NCBI RefSeq assembly: GCF_000716605.1
Contig: NZ_JNXE01000007.1
Location: forward strand, 124,001-188,000
Length of the DNA: 64,000 nucleotides
Reading direction: 5' to 3'
Source of the DNA: Streptomyces sp. NRRL F-525
GTDB taxonomy: Bacteria; Actinomycetota; Actinomycetes; Streptomycetales; Streptomycetaceae
Shown: positions 15,223-23,501 of the stretch, piece after piece
Layout of the letters: the number at the start of each line of letters is the position of its first letter
How positions within the stretch are numbered: the first letter of the stretch is position 1
Program-made: the position numbers and the translations under genes
Notes under the pieces: generated by a model
The model's input: only the letters and a program-made list of their open reading frames with translations
What the model was told of the DNA's origin: nothing
The model's database searches: none

Positions 15223-16650
15223 TCAGGTCGTCCTGGCGACGAGCACGCACGCGTCGTCCGCGCGCTCGGTGTCGCCGAACTCCTCCACGACCATCCGTAC
15301 GCAGTCCTGTGCGGTGCGCGCCTCGCCGAACCGCGGGGCCAGGTCGAGGAGTCGGTCCACGGCCTCCGGTCCGCTGTGCCCTGGCACCAGTCCGTCGGTG
15401 TGCAGCAGCAGCAGGTCGCCCGCCTCGAGGGTCTCCTCGGCCTGTCCGTAGGCCGCTCCCGAGGTGGCGCCGAGCAGGACGCCGTCCGGTGCGCTCAGCA
15501 CGCGCCCCGTCCCGCCGCGGAACAGCAGCGGGGCGGGGTGTCCCGCCTGCGCCCACGCCAGGGTGCGGGTCTCGGGCCGGTAGCGGCAGCACACCGCGCT
15601 GCCCAGGGCCGGTTGCACGGTGGCGTCCAGTAACTGGTTGAGCCAGGACATCAGTTGACCGGGCTCGGTACCGGCCATCGCCATCCCGCGCAGGGCGCCG
15701 AGCAGCATCGCCATGCCCGAGGTGACGGCGACACCGTGTCCGGTGAGGTCGCCGACGCTCAACAGCGTTGCCCCGTCGGACAGTTGGAGCGCGTCGTACC
15801 AGTCGCCGCCGATCAGAGCGCTCGCGGAGGAGGGCAGATAGCGGGCTGCCAGGTCCAGTGTCTCCGGCCCCTGGTGCGGGAGCCGCAGGGAACCGCGCCA
15901 CGGCGGCAGCACGGCTTCCTGCAGCTCGACCGCGAGCCGGCGCTCGGTCTGCGCGTGGTGCCGGTGGAGCTGCAGCGAGTCACGGGTCTCGCTCACCGTC
16001 CGCTGGCTGCGGCGCAGTTCGCTGACGTCCCGCAGCACGGCCCACATCGAGGCGGTGCCACCGTCGGCGTCGAGCACGGGCTCGCCCATCATGTGCACCG
16101 TCCGTACGGCGCCGTCGGGCCGGACGATGCGGAACTCGCCGTCGATCGGCTTGGCGTCGATCAGGCAGTCCGTGACCATGGCGGTCAGCGCGGGCCGGTC
16201 CTCGTCGAGGATCAGGGACGGCAGTTCGTCGAGGGTGAGCGGGGGAGCGGCCGGGTCACGGCCGAGGATCTGGTACAACTCCCCGGACCAACTCGCCTCG
16301 TCCGTCAGGAGATTCCACTCGGCACTGCCGACCCGGCTGAGCAGCGAGTCGTCCCGAGGCGCTTCCGGTACGGCGGTTGGGGCCGGCGCCGCTTCCACGG
16401 CCGCCGGCACGGGCGGCGGGCCGTCCCGCAACTGGGCCAAGTGCTCGTCGAGATCGTTGAGTTGATGCAGCGCCAGATCGCACAGCGCCCGCTGCCACCG
16501 CTCCCGCGGGTCGGCGCCGTCGTGCTGCGCGTCCCGTCGTACGGCGTCCACGTCACCCATGAGCCGCCGCGCCTGCGATATCAGCGCGTCGACCGAACCG
16601 CGCGCGGGCGGCTGGGCGGCGGGGAGGTCCGCAGAGAGGTGGGACGGCAT
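15223..16650 (-). CDS. PAS-SpoIIE (PP2C-type) serine phosphatase with a TTA codon
   Basis: A 475-aa protein starting at ATG 16650 with GGAG seven bases upstream. A helical N-terminal segment (to ~115) is followed by a PAS domain (~130-240, with GEFRIVRPDGAVRTVHMMGEPVLDADG), a coiled linker, and a PPM/SpoIIE phosphatase domain (~275-475). Metal ligands are visible in GGDWYDAL, SVGDLTGHG and the terminal DDACVLV. Such phosphatases act on anti-sigma-factor antagonists in actinobacterial partner-switching. Leu in WLNQLLDA is encoded by TTA (15631-15633 on the plus strand), predicting bldA dependence. No anti-sigma or antagonist gene is adjacent. What the PAS domain senses is unknown. Confidence 0.9.
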   Translation of the reverse strand: MPSHLSADLPAAQPPARGSVDALISQARRLMGDVDAVRRDAQHDGADPRERWQRALCDLALHQLNDLDEHLAQLRDGPPPVPAAVEAAPAPTAVPEAPRDDSLLSRVGSAEWNLLTDEASWSGELYQILGRDPAAPPLTLDELPSLILDEDRPALTAMVTDCLIDAKPIDGEFRIVRPDGAVRTVHMMGEPVLDADGGTASMWAVLRDVSELRRSQRTVSETRDSLQLHRHHAQTERRLAVELQEAVLPPWRGSLRLPHQGPETLDLAARYLPSSASALIGGDWYDALQLSDGATLLSVGDLTGHGVAVTSGMAMLLGALRGMAMAGTEPGQLMSWLNQLLDATVQPALGSAVCCRYRPETRTLAWAQAGHPAPLLFRGGTGRVLSAPDGVLLGATSGAAYGQAEETLEAGDLLLLHTDGLVPGHSGPEAVDRLLDLAPRFGEARTAQDCVRMVVEEFGDTERADDACVLVARTT

Positions 16651-17196
16651 GACGCACTCCGATGCGGGGACGGTACGACCAAGGCGGATGGAGGGACCGG
16701 TTACGACTGTCGCACAGGCTGCGACGCCCTGTAAGGGATTTGGCAACACGCGATCCGGTGGTGCTTCTGGCATATGCCAGCGTCTACACGGGCGGCTGGT
16801 GCCGTGCTCGTGGTGCGGCCGCCCTGGTGGGGCAAGTCGTATGCGCAGTACGCGAGTTGAGGGACTGATTACCCCTCCGGCCCGTCATTCAACCACCTGT
16901 TCGACGGCTCCGCGTTCACGCGCGGAGCAGGCATCCGACATCCGGCGTGCGGCTGAAAAGTGTTGCTCGAGCGAGTGATCCGCAGTACGCACCAGTCATT
17001 TTGAGCCGTTGCTTTGTTATAGCCATGACAATTCTGTGGACGTGGTGCCACGCTGCTGTGCACCACGCTCACCGAGCGTTCACTCTCTCCTCACCCCTCC
17101 TCCTCACACCCGCGCGCCCGCCGGACGGCCGTACCCCGGCCCGACCCGCTCTCCAGGACTCCACCGAGTCCGACCACCCCACATAAGGAGAACGCC
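16651..17196. other. 546-bp non-coding divergent region
   Basis: No convincing gene or RNA. It holds an 8-bp-stem hairpin GCTCCGCG/CGCGGAGC (16907-16928), a second inverted repeat CGTGGTGC/GCACCACG (17041-17067), the PhoP-box-like repeats listed separately, and an AAGGAG ribosome-binding site just before 17197. I could not assign a confident -35/-10 pair. Confidence 0.6.
17067..17099 (+). promoter_or_regulatory. PhoP-box-like direct repeats upstream of M4 protease
   Basis: Three adjacent 11-mers with TCAC in the same register: GCTCACCGAGC (17067-17077), GTTCACTCTCT (17078-17088), CCTCACCCCTC (17089-17099). This resembles the 11-bp direct-repeat units (GTTCACC core) bound by PhoP in Streptomyces. 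It lies ~98 bp before the start codon. Confidence 0.45.
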
Positions 17197-19470
17197 TTGA
17201 CCCGGCATGACCGTTATCCGCACCACCCCAGATACACCGCGGCCCTTGTGCTGACCGCGGTCGGCACCCTGCTGGCCGCCGGTATGCAGACCAGTGCGGC
17301 TTCCGCCGCTCCCGGCGGACACACCGCCGCCGCGAAGATCCTGGCCACCCCGCGGGCCGGAGCGGCTCCGGCCGCCCTGTCGCCGTCGAAGCACGCCGCC
17401 CTCCTCAAGAGCGCCGGCGCGGCCGTCAAGAGCACCGCGAAGACCCTCGGCCTCGGCGCCAAGGAGAAGCTCGTCGTCAAGGACGTCAGCCAGGACGCCG
17501 ACGGCACGACCCACACCCGCTACGAGCGGACGTATGCCGGACTGCCCGTCCTCGGCGGCGACCTGGTCGTCCACGCCAAGAGCGGCCGCCTCAGCGTCAC
17601 GAAGGCGGCGAAGGCCGACCTGGCCCTGCCGGACATCACCCCGAACGTGACGTCGGCGACGGTGAAGACCAAGGCGCTCGCGGCGGCGTCCAAGGCGGGC
17701 GGCGAGAAGGCCAAGCTCGACGGCGCCCCGCGGCTCGTCGTCTGGGCCGCCGGAGCCAAGCCCGTCCTCGCCTGGGAGGCGGTGGTCGGCGGCTTCCAGG
17801 ACGACGGCACGCCCAGCGAGCTCCACGTGATCACCGACGCCGACTCCGGCAAGGCCGTCTTCCAGTACCAGGGCATCGAAACGGGCACCGGCACCGGCCA
17901 GTTCAACGGATCGGTCCCGCTCAGCACCACGCTCTCCGGGTCGACGTACCAACTCGTCGACGGCGACCGCGCCGGACACAAGACCTACGACCTGAACCAG
18001 GGCACCTCCGGCACCGGCACCCTCTTCACGGATGACAACGATGTCTGGGGTGACGGAACCCAGGCCAACCGGCAGACCGCGGGCGTGGACGTCGCGTTCG
18101 GCGCGGCGGCGACCTGGGACTACTACAAGGACGTCTTCGGGCGGAACGGCATACGCAACGACGGCGTGGCCGCCTACAGCCGGGCCCACTACGGCAACAA
18201 CTACGTCAACGCGTTCTGGGACGACACCTGCTTCTGCATGACCTACGGCGACGGCTCGGGCAACACCCACCCGCTGACCGCGCTGGACGTGGCCGCGCAC
18301 GAGATGAGCCACGGCGTCACCGCAGCCACCGCCGGCCTCACCTACTCCGGTGAGTCGGGCGGCCTCAACGAGGCGACCTCGGACATCTTCGCCGCCGCGG
18401 TGGAGTTCCACGAGAACCTGCCCGCCGACGTCCCCGACTACATGGTCGGCGAGAAGATCGACATCAACGGCAATGGCACACCGCTGCGTTACATGGACAA
18501 GCCCTCCAAGGACGGCGCGTCCCGCGACTACTGGAGCTCGACGCTCGGCAGCGTCGACGTCCACTACTCCTCGGGCCCGGCCAACCACCTCTTCTACCTG
18601 CTGTCCGAGGGCAGCGGCGCGAAGACCGTCAACGGCGTCGCCTACGACAGCCCGACCTACGACGGCGTGCCCGTCGCCGGCATCGGCATCGACAACGCCC
18701 AGAAGGTCTGGTACCGGGCGCTCACCACGTACATGACCTCGTCCACGAACTACGCCGGTGCCCGCACCGCGACCCTGCAGGCCGCCGCGGACCTCTTCGG
18801 CGCCTACAGCCCGACCTACCTGGCTGTGGCCGACGCGTGGGCGGCGATCAACGTCGGCAGCCGGATCGCGCTCGGCGTCAACGTGGCCCCGGTCGCCGCG
18901 CAGATCAGCGGAGTCGGCCAGGCCGTGTCCCTGCAGACGGACGCGTACACCACCAACTCCGGTGCGGGGCTGACCTATTCGGCCACGGGACTGCCCGACG
19001 GACTGACCATCAGCAGCACCGGTCTGATCTCCGGCGTCCCGACCATCCTCGGCACCAGTGACGTCACGCTGACCGTCACCGACGACACGGGCGCGAGTGC
19101 CACCGTCGCCTTCAGCTGGCGGATCGCCAACATCTACGCCAGCGGCACCCGCGTCGACATCCCCGACAACGCCGGCGCCGTGGAGTCCCCGATCACGGTC
19201 ACCGGCCGGGACGGCAACGCCTCGGCCACCACCCAGGTCTACGTCAAGATCGTCCACACCTACCGCGGCGACCTGACCGTCGACCTCGTCGGCCCGAACG
19301 GCACCGTCTACTCCCTGCTGAACCGCTCCGGCGGCTCCGCCGACAACGTCGACCAGACCTTCACCGTCGACGCCTCCGCCCAACCGGTCAACGGCACCTG
19401 GAAGTTGCGGGTGCAGGACCGTGCGGCGCTCGACGTCGGCTACATCGAGCAGTGGCAGCTCACTCCGTGA
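17197..19470 (+). CDS. Secreted M4-family (thermolysin-like) metalloprotease
   Basis: A 757-aa exported protease with a TTG start and a strong AAGGAG. The signal peptide is hydrophobic around residues 14-36, ending ASAAP. The FTP/PepSY propeptide follows (~40-215). In the M4 catalytic domain (~220-560), HEMSH gives zinc ligands H368 and H372, and GGLNEATSD gives E392, exactly the 24-residue spacing of thermolysin. A putative Ig-like domain (~570-650) and a C-terminal P/Homo-B domain (~652-757, IVHTYRGDLTVDLVGPNGT) complete it. It would degrade extracellular protein after autoprocessing. Three PhoP-box-like repeats precede it. Confidence 0.93.
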   Translation: MTRHDRYPHHPRYTAALVLTAVGTLLAAGMQTSAASAAPGGHTAAAKILATPRAGAAPAALSPSKHAALLKSAGAAVKSTAKTLGLGAKEKLVVKDVSQDADGTTHTRYERTYAGLPVLGGDLVVHAKSGRLSVTKAAKADLALPDITPNVTSATVKTKALAAASKAGGEKAKLDGAPRLVVWAAGAKPVLAWEAVVGGFQDDGTPSELHVITDADSGKAVFQYQGIETGTGTGQFNGSVPLSTTLSGSTYQLVDGDRAGHKTYDLNQGTSGTGTLFTDDNDVWGDGTQANRQTAGVDVAFGAAATWDYYKDVFGRNGIRNDGVAAYSRAHYGNNYVNAFWDDTCFCMTYGDGSGNTHPLTALDVAAHEMSHGVTAATAGLTYSGESGGLNEATSDIFAAAVEFHENLPADVPDYMVGEKIDINGNGTPLRYMDKPSKDGASRDYWSSTLGSVDVHYSSGPANHLFYLLSEGSGAKTVNGVAYDSPTYDGVPVAGIGIDNAQKVWYRALTTYMTSSTNYAGARTATLQAAADLFGAYSPTYLAVADAWAAINVGSRIALGVNVAPVAAQISGVGQAVSLQTDAYTTNSGAGLTYSATGLPDGLTISSTGLISGVPTILGTSDVTLTVTDDTGASATVAFSWRIANIYASGTRVDIPDNAGAVESPITVTGRDGNASATTQVYVKIVHTYRGDLTVDLVGPNGTVYSLLNRSGGSADNVDQTFTVDASAQPVNGTWKLRVQDRAALDVGYIEQWQLTP

Positions 19471-19536
19471 ACTGACCTACCCAGCCGCGTAGTTGGAGGC
19501 TGAGAGGTTCGGACTCGGTTCTTGAGCGCCCGAGTT

Positions 19537-19578
19537 GGTTCTGGCCGCGCCTGTACGCACGAAGGTGCGGCCAGAACC
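19537..19578. terminator. Bidirectional 16-bp hairpin
   Basis: 19537-19552 (GGTTCTGGCCGCGCCT) pairs with 19563-19578 with one G-U type mismatch and a 10-nt loop. It sits between the convergent M4 protease and SDR genes. Confidence 0.75.
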
Positions 19579-19615
19579 CATCGGCATGCTCAGCCAGTTG
19601 TACGACGTCCCGCCG

Positions 19616-20503
19616 TCACGGCGTGATCAGCCGGTCCTGCTCCACCGGCGGTGTGCCCCCGTACCAGTCCAGGGCCTTGCCGAAGCGGACCAACTCGCCG
19701 TAGTGGGTGGGGTCGACGTGCTCGGCGAGGACCAGGTCGAGGACGGGGCCCGCCGCCTCGGCCGGGGACTGGGCCTGGCTGAAGTCGCTGAACCAGGGGC
19801 GGGAGGTGGCCGTGTCGACCATGCCCGGGCAGACGGAGGCGATCAACGTGCCGGTCGCGAGGTCGTGTTCGCGGCGTTCGGCGGCGACCGCGCGGACGGC
19901 GGCGACCTGGGCCACCTTCGAGGGCACGTTCAGCCAGAGCGGCCAGCCCGCCTCGGCCGTGGTGCGGTGGTGGACGGCGCCGCGCCAGGACTCGACGGCG
20001 TACTCGACCTGGTCCAGACTCGCGCCGTCGAACAGGTCGTGCAGCGCGGGGTCCAGGTGCCCGAGGGTGCCGAGGCCGCTGGCCACGACGAGGAACCGGC
20101 CGCCCGGGCGCAGGATCGGCCCGAAGGAACGCAGCATCGCGTGGGTGGCGGTGTTGGACACGTCGATGAACTCGTCGGCGCGGGCCGCCTGCGACTCGCC
20201 GGGCAGTACCCGGGCCACGGCGTTCGAGATCACGATGTCGACCCCGCCGTAGCGCTGCCGGAGATCGTCGGCCAGGTGGGTGATCGCGTCGGTGTCGGTG
20301 ACGTCCAGGACCCGGCCCTCGACCCGGCTGCGGGTGCCGGGCAGACTCGCGACCTCGTGGGCCGCGTCGGTGACGCGCCGCTCGTCGCGTCCGGTGAGCA
20401 GGACCAGGTCGTCGGGGCCCATACGGGCGGCCAGGCCTTCGACGAGGGCGCGGCCGAGTCCTTGGTTGGCGCCCGTGACGAGGGCGATGCGCGAAACGTT
20501 CAT
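19616..20503 (-). CDS. SDR-family protein lacking the catalytic tyrosine
   Basis: A 295-aa protein beginning MNVSRIALVTGANQGLGRAL, a clear Rossmann start with TGANQGLG, of the carbonyl-reductase-like SDR type. The Ser strand (RFLVVASGLG) is present. At the Tyr-x-x-x-Lys site the sequence reads WLNVPSKVAQVAAVRA, i.e. Asn-x-x-x-Lys, and the NNAG motif is SNAV. Either the reaction chemistry differs, another residue substitutes, or the protein only binds nucleotide. The start at 20503 is chosen over an upstream extension because it begins at the Rossmann strand. It is divergent from a LysR gene, with a 24-bp inverted repeat between them. Confidence 0.82.
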   Translation of the reverse strand: MNVSRIALVTGANQGLGRALVEGLAARMGPDDLVLLTGRDERRVTDAAHEVASLPGTRSRVEGRVLDVTDTDAITHLADDLRQRYGGVDIVISNAVARVLPGESQAARADEFIDVSNTATHAMLRSFGPILRPGGRFLVVASGLGTLGHLDPALHDLFDGASLDQVEYAVESWRGAVHHRTTAEAGWPLWLNVPSKVAQVAAVRAVAAERREHDLATGTLIASVCPGMVDTATSRPWFSDFSQAQSPAEAAGPVLDLVLAEHVDPTHYGELVRFGKALDWYGGTPPVEQDRLITP

Positions 20504-20530
20504 GACTGCCACGGTAGGAACCCGCCGGGT

Positions 20531-20554
20531 GTGCGTCCAACGAGAGTTACGCAC
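20531..20554. promoter_or_regulatory. Inverted repeat, candidate LysR operator
   Basis: GTGCGT (20531-20536) and ACGCAC (20549-20554) flank a 12-nt AT-richer centre in the 71-bp SDR/LysR divergent region. Confidence 0.5.
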
Positions 20555-20574
20555 CGCTAGCATGCGTGATCGTC

Positions 20575-21516
20575 ATGGACTTCACGGATGTGTCACTCAC
20601 CGCGTTGCGCGTCTTCCGCGCGGTCGCCGAGCAGGGGACCTTCACCGCGGCCGCCGCGTCACTGGGCTACACCCAGTCCGCGGTGTCCCGCCAGATCGCC
20701 GCGATCGAACGGGCCGCGGGCGGTGAACTGCTGGAACGGCGCCGCGACGGCGTACGGCTGACCCCGGCCGGCCGGATCGTCATGCGCAGGGCGACGGTCG
20801 TACTCGACGAGATCGACGCGACCGCGCGCGAACTGTCCGGTCTGCCGACGGAGGCCGCGACCGTCCGCCTGGGCTGGTTCCCCAGCGCGGGGGCGGTCCT
20901 GCTACCCCGCGCCCTGGCCGCGCTGCGCCGCACCGACCCGGACCTGCACGTCGTCAGCCGGGAGGGCGGCACCCCGGCCCTGGTACGCGCCCTCCGCGCC
21001 GGCAGCCTCGACCTGGCGCTGCTGGCGTCGGTGCCGCCGTTCCGCCCACCCGACACCGAATCGCCGCCGTTGGTGCTGCGCACGCTCACCGAGCGCCCGC
21101 TGTACCTGGCGGTGCCCGCCACGCACCCGCTGGCCCGCGGCGACTACGTCGACGTGGCCGACCTGCGCGGCCAGCGCTGGATCGCCGGCCCCTCCTCCGG
21201 CGAGGACCGGCTGATGGGCGTCTGGCCGGGGCTGGACGAGCGCCCCGAGATCGTCCACACCGCCCGCGACTGGCTCGCCAAGCTCCAACTCGTCGCGGCG
21301 GGCTTCGGCTTGACCACGGTGACCGGCTCCCTGGCCCCGGCCGTCCCGCCAGGCGTACGCGTCCTGCCGGTACGCGGCGGCCCCCAGGAACAACGCCGCC
21401 TGCTCCTCGCCCGCCTTCCACACCCACCCACCGAGGCACTCACCCGGGTGGCGGCTGCCCTCCGGCTGGCTGCCCTGGACGCCTACACGCCGAGCACGAC
21501 ACCAGCACAGGAGTGA
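20575..21516 (+). CDS. LysR-family transcriptional regulator
   Basis: A 313-aa LysR protein. Residues 1-62 form the winged HTH (LTALRVFRAVAEQGTFTAAAASLGYTQSAVSRQIAAIERAAGGELLERRRDGVRLTPAG), followed by a periplasmic-binding-protein-like effector domain (TVRLGWFPSAGAVLLPRALAALRRTDPDL onwards). ATG 20575 begins the usual LysR N-terminus; a GTG at 20566 would add three residues. Divergence from the SDR gene with an inverted repeat between is the classical LysR arrangement, so it probably controls that SDR and itself. Effector unknown. Confidence 0.9.
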   Translation: MDFTDVSLTALRVFRAVAEQGTFTAAAASLGYTQSAVSRQIAAIERAAGGELLERRRDGVRLTPAGRIVMRRATVVLDEIDATARELSGLPTEAATVRLGWFPSAGAVLLPRALAALRRTDPDLHVVSREGGTPALVRALRAGSLDLALLASVPPFRPPDTESPPLVLRTLTERPLYLAVPATHPLARGDYVDVADLRGQRWIAGPSSGEDRLMGVWPGLDERPEIVHTARDWLAKLQLVAAGFGLTTVTGSLAPAVPPGVRVLPVRGGPQEQRRLLLARLPHPPTEALTRVAAALRLAALDAYTPSTTPAQE

Positions 21517-21535
21517 GCGGTTCGGAGGGAGTTGC

Positions 21536-22762
21536 TCAGCCGCCGACCCGCCCGTCCTCCCCAACACACCGCCGCCCGGCCGACGTTGCCCCGCGCCCCA
21601 GCACCCCCGCGCCGACCAACACCCCACAGGCCCCCATGGTCAGCAACCCGCCGACCAGGAACGTCCCCCGCACATCCGCCAGCCGCAGCACGAGCCCCCC
21701 GAGCGCCGCGCCGGACGCGATACCCGCGTTGTAGGAAGCGGAGTTGGCCGCGAGCGCGATGTCAGTACGGCGCGGTGCGCACTCCAGCATCGCGTTCTGG
21801 GCGGTCATGTACACCGGCCCGAGCGCACCACCCATCAGCGCGAGGAACACCACCGCCGCGACCGGATCGGTACCGGTCGCGCAGAGGCCGAGCATGCCCA
21901 CGGCCTGTGTGGCGACGGCGGTGTTGAACGCGGCCCGCGGAAAGCGGTCCAGTACCGCCCCGGTGACGGTCACTCCGGCCAGGCACGCGACGCCGAACAC
22001 CACCAACAGGACGCCGACCGCGCTCGGGGAGAACCCGCTCACGTCACCGAGGAACGTCACGATGTACGTGAATCCCGCGAACGCCCCGGTGGCGGCCAGG
22101 GTCCCGGCCGCCAGTACGGTCCCGAACCGGCGTGCGTCGGGACGGGTGCCGTAGGCGGCCCGCTCCTCGTCCGGGCGTGCGGTCGGCAGCAGCACCGCGA
22201 TCGTGACCAGGGACACGAGCCCCAGGGCCGCCGGTACGGCGATCGGTACGGGCCAGCCGGCGCGGCGGCCCAGCCAGCTGCCGGCCGGCACCCCGAGCAC
22301 GAGGGCCAGCGAACCGGCGACGGACAGTGCCCCGAGCACCCGCCCACGGACCTCGGGTGCGAACAGACCCACCGCGACCGGCCCCAGCACGGCCCAGAAC
22401 AGCGCCTGCGCCAGCGCGGTCAGCAGCCGCGCCGCGAGGAGCAGCCAGTACGACGTGGCCAGCGCCGCCAGGACACTGGACACGACCAGCGCGGCCAGCA
22501 GTGTCGTGAGCACATGGCGCCGGGCCACACCTCGCATGACATGGGTGAGTGGCACGGACGCGACGGCCACCGTCACGCCGTAACCCGTGACCAGCAGTCC
22601 GACCGCCGACACGGAGACCCGCAGGCTGTCGGCGATGAGTTCCAGGAGGCCGATCGGGAGGTTCTCCGCGGTGTTGAAGGTGAAGGCGGCCAGCATCAGG
22701 GCCGCGAGCACCGCCGACCTGTGCCACCGAGTCCGTCGCGCCCGCTCCGCTGCCCCGTCCAT
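21536..22762 (-). CDS. MFS transporter (DHA1/AraJ-like exporter)
   Basis: A 408-aa protein with twelve predicted membrane segments. The N-terminus AALMLAAFTFNTAENLPIGLLELIADSLRVSVSAVGLLVTGYGVTVAVASVPLTHV and the A-like loop GVARRHVLTTLLAALVVSSVLAALATSY match the AraJ/NepI group of drug:H+ antiporters. It presumably exports a small molecule, but the substrate cannot be told. It converges on the LysR gene with 19 bp between stops and diverges from the SsgA-like gene, sharing a 186-bp region containing a Crp-like site. Confidence 0.88.
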   Translation of the reverse strand: MDGAAERARRTRWHRSAVLAALMLAAFTFNTAENLPIGLLELIADSLRVSVSAVGLLVTGYGVTVAVASVPLTHVMRGVARRHVLTTLLAALVVSSVLAALATSYWLLLAARLLTALAQALFWAVLGPVAVGLFAPEVRGRVLGALSVAGSLALVLGVPAGSWLGRRAGWPVPIAVPAALGLVSLVTIAVLLPTARPDEERAAYGTRPDARRFGTVLAAGTLAATGAFAGFTYIVTFLGDVSGFSPSAVGVLLVVFGVACLAGVTVTGAVLDRFPRAAFNTAVATQAVGMLGLCATGTDPVAAVVFLALMGGALGPVYMTAQNAMLECAPRRTDIALAANSASYNAGIASGAALGGLVLRLADVRGTFLVGGLLTMGACGVLVGAGVLGRGATSAGRRCVGEDGRVGG

Positions 22763-22834
22763 GGGCCCACCTCACCGGCCTCACCCGCCCCGCCGCAATC
22801 GAATTCACCGGCAGCCCCACACATCGACGGTGAA

Positions 22835-22848
22835 GTGACGCAGGTCAC
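22835..22848. promoter_or_regulatory. Crp-like binding site
   Basis: GTGACGCAGGTCAC is a perfect 5-bp inverted repeat (GTGAC/GTCAC) and fits the GTG-N6-GNCAC motif reported for Streptomyces Crp. It lies between the MFS (73 bp away) and SsgA-like (101 bp away) starts. Confidence 0.5.
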
Positions 22849-22948
22849 ATCAACTCGTTCGGGCATCCGCGTAATGCAAAGGGCACCTGCGAGGTCGTAC
22901 AGGCACACGGCAATCCGGCCGACCTCACGCCCGCAGGGGAGACCGACC

Positions 22949-23362
22949 ATGGACATCACCCTCGAACAGCCCACCCGAGCCCGGCTGATCACGGCGGACG
23001 ACACGGAGATCCCCGTGTCCGCCACGCTCCGCTACCTCGCCTCGGACCCGCTGGCCGTGCACCTCGACTTCCCGCCCGAGGTCTCCCTCGACGGTGAGGG
23101 CGTCACCTGGACCTTCGCCCGCTCGCTGCTGGAGGAGGGGCTGCGCAGGCCGGCCGGTGGCGGAGACGTGCACCTGTGGCCGTGCGGCCGGGCCCGCACG
23201 GTGCTGGAGTTCCACTCGCCGTTCGGCCTCGCCCTGCTGCATTTCCAGACCCCGGAACTGCGCCGCTTCCTGCTGCGGACCTACGACGTGGTCGCCACCG
23301 GACAGGAGGACATGGACGCGCTCGTCGACCAGGGGCTGAGCGCCCTGTTCGGGATCGTGTGA
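22949..23362 (+). CDS. SsgA-family sporulation/cell-division regulator
   Basis: A 137-aa SsgA-like protein (SALP). Diagnostic segments are VSATLRYLASDPLAVHLDFPP, VTWTFARSLLEEGL, GDVHLWPCGRARTVLEFHSPFGLALLHFQTPELRRFLLRTY and a short acidic C-terminus. SALPs control septum-site selection and cell-wall remodelling during sporulation. Individual members (SsgA to SsgG) cannot be separated safely by eye. AGGGGAG precedes the ATG. It is monocistronic with a Crp-like site in its upstream region, suggesting a link between nutrient signalling and development. Confidence 0.9.
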   Translation: MDITLEQPTRARLITADDTEIPVSATLRYLASDPLAVHLDFPPEVSLDGEGVTWTFARSLLEEGLRRPAGGGDVHLWPCGRARTVLEFHSPFGLALLHFQTPELRRFLLRTYDVVATGQEDMDALVDQGLSALFGIV

Positions 23363-23398
23363 CGGCAACTAGGGACCCCGGAGCCGACTTTGACTTTT

Positions 23399-23420
23399 GT
23401 TCACCTCCATCTCACCGTCC
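23399..23420 (+). promoter_or_regulatory. PhoP-box-like repeat upstream of phospholipase C
   Basis: GTTCACCTCCA (23399-23409) is followed directly by TCTCACCGTCC (23410-23420): two 11-mers with TCACC in register, close to the PhoP direct-repeat unit. It lies ~80 bp before the start codon of a phosphate-releasing enzyme. Confidence 0.6.
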
Positions 23421-23501
23421 CGGTATGGACCTTGGCGATCACCCCGTGCACCCTTGCGCGCGGTGTGCCGCTCGGGCACGCCTGTGACGAGGGTGGGGCG
23501 A

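Noticed and set aside
17104..19383. 759-aa minus-strand ORF opposite the M4 protease
   Set aside because: Repetitive Val/Gly/Asp composition without motifs; the plus strand encodes a complete protease with correct zinc-ligand spacing.
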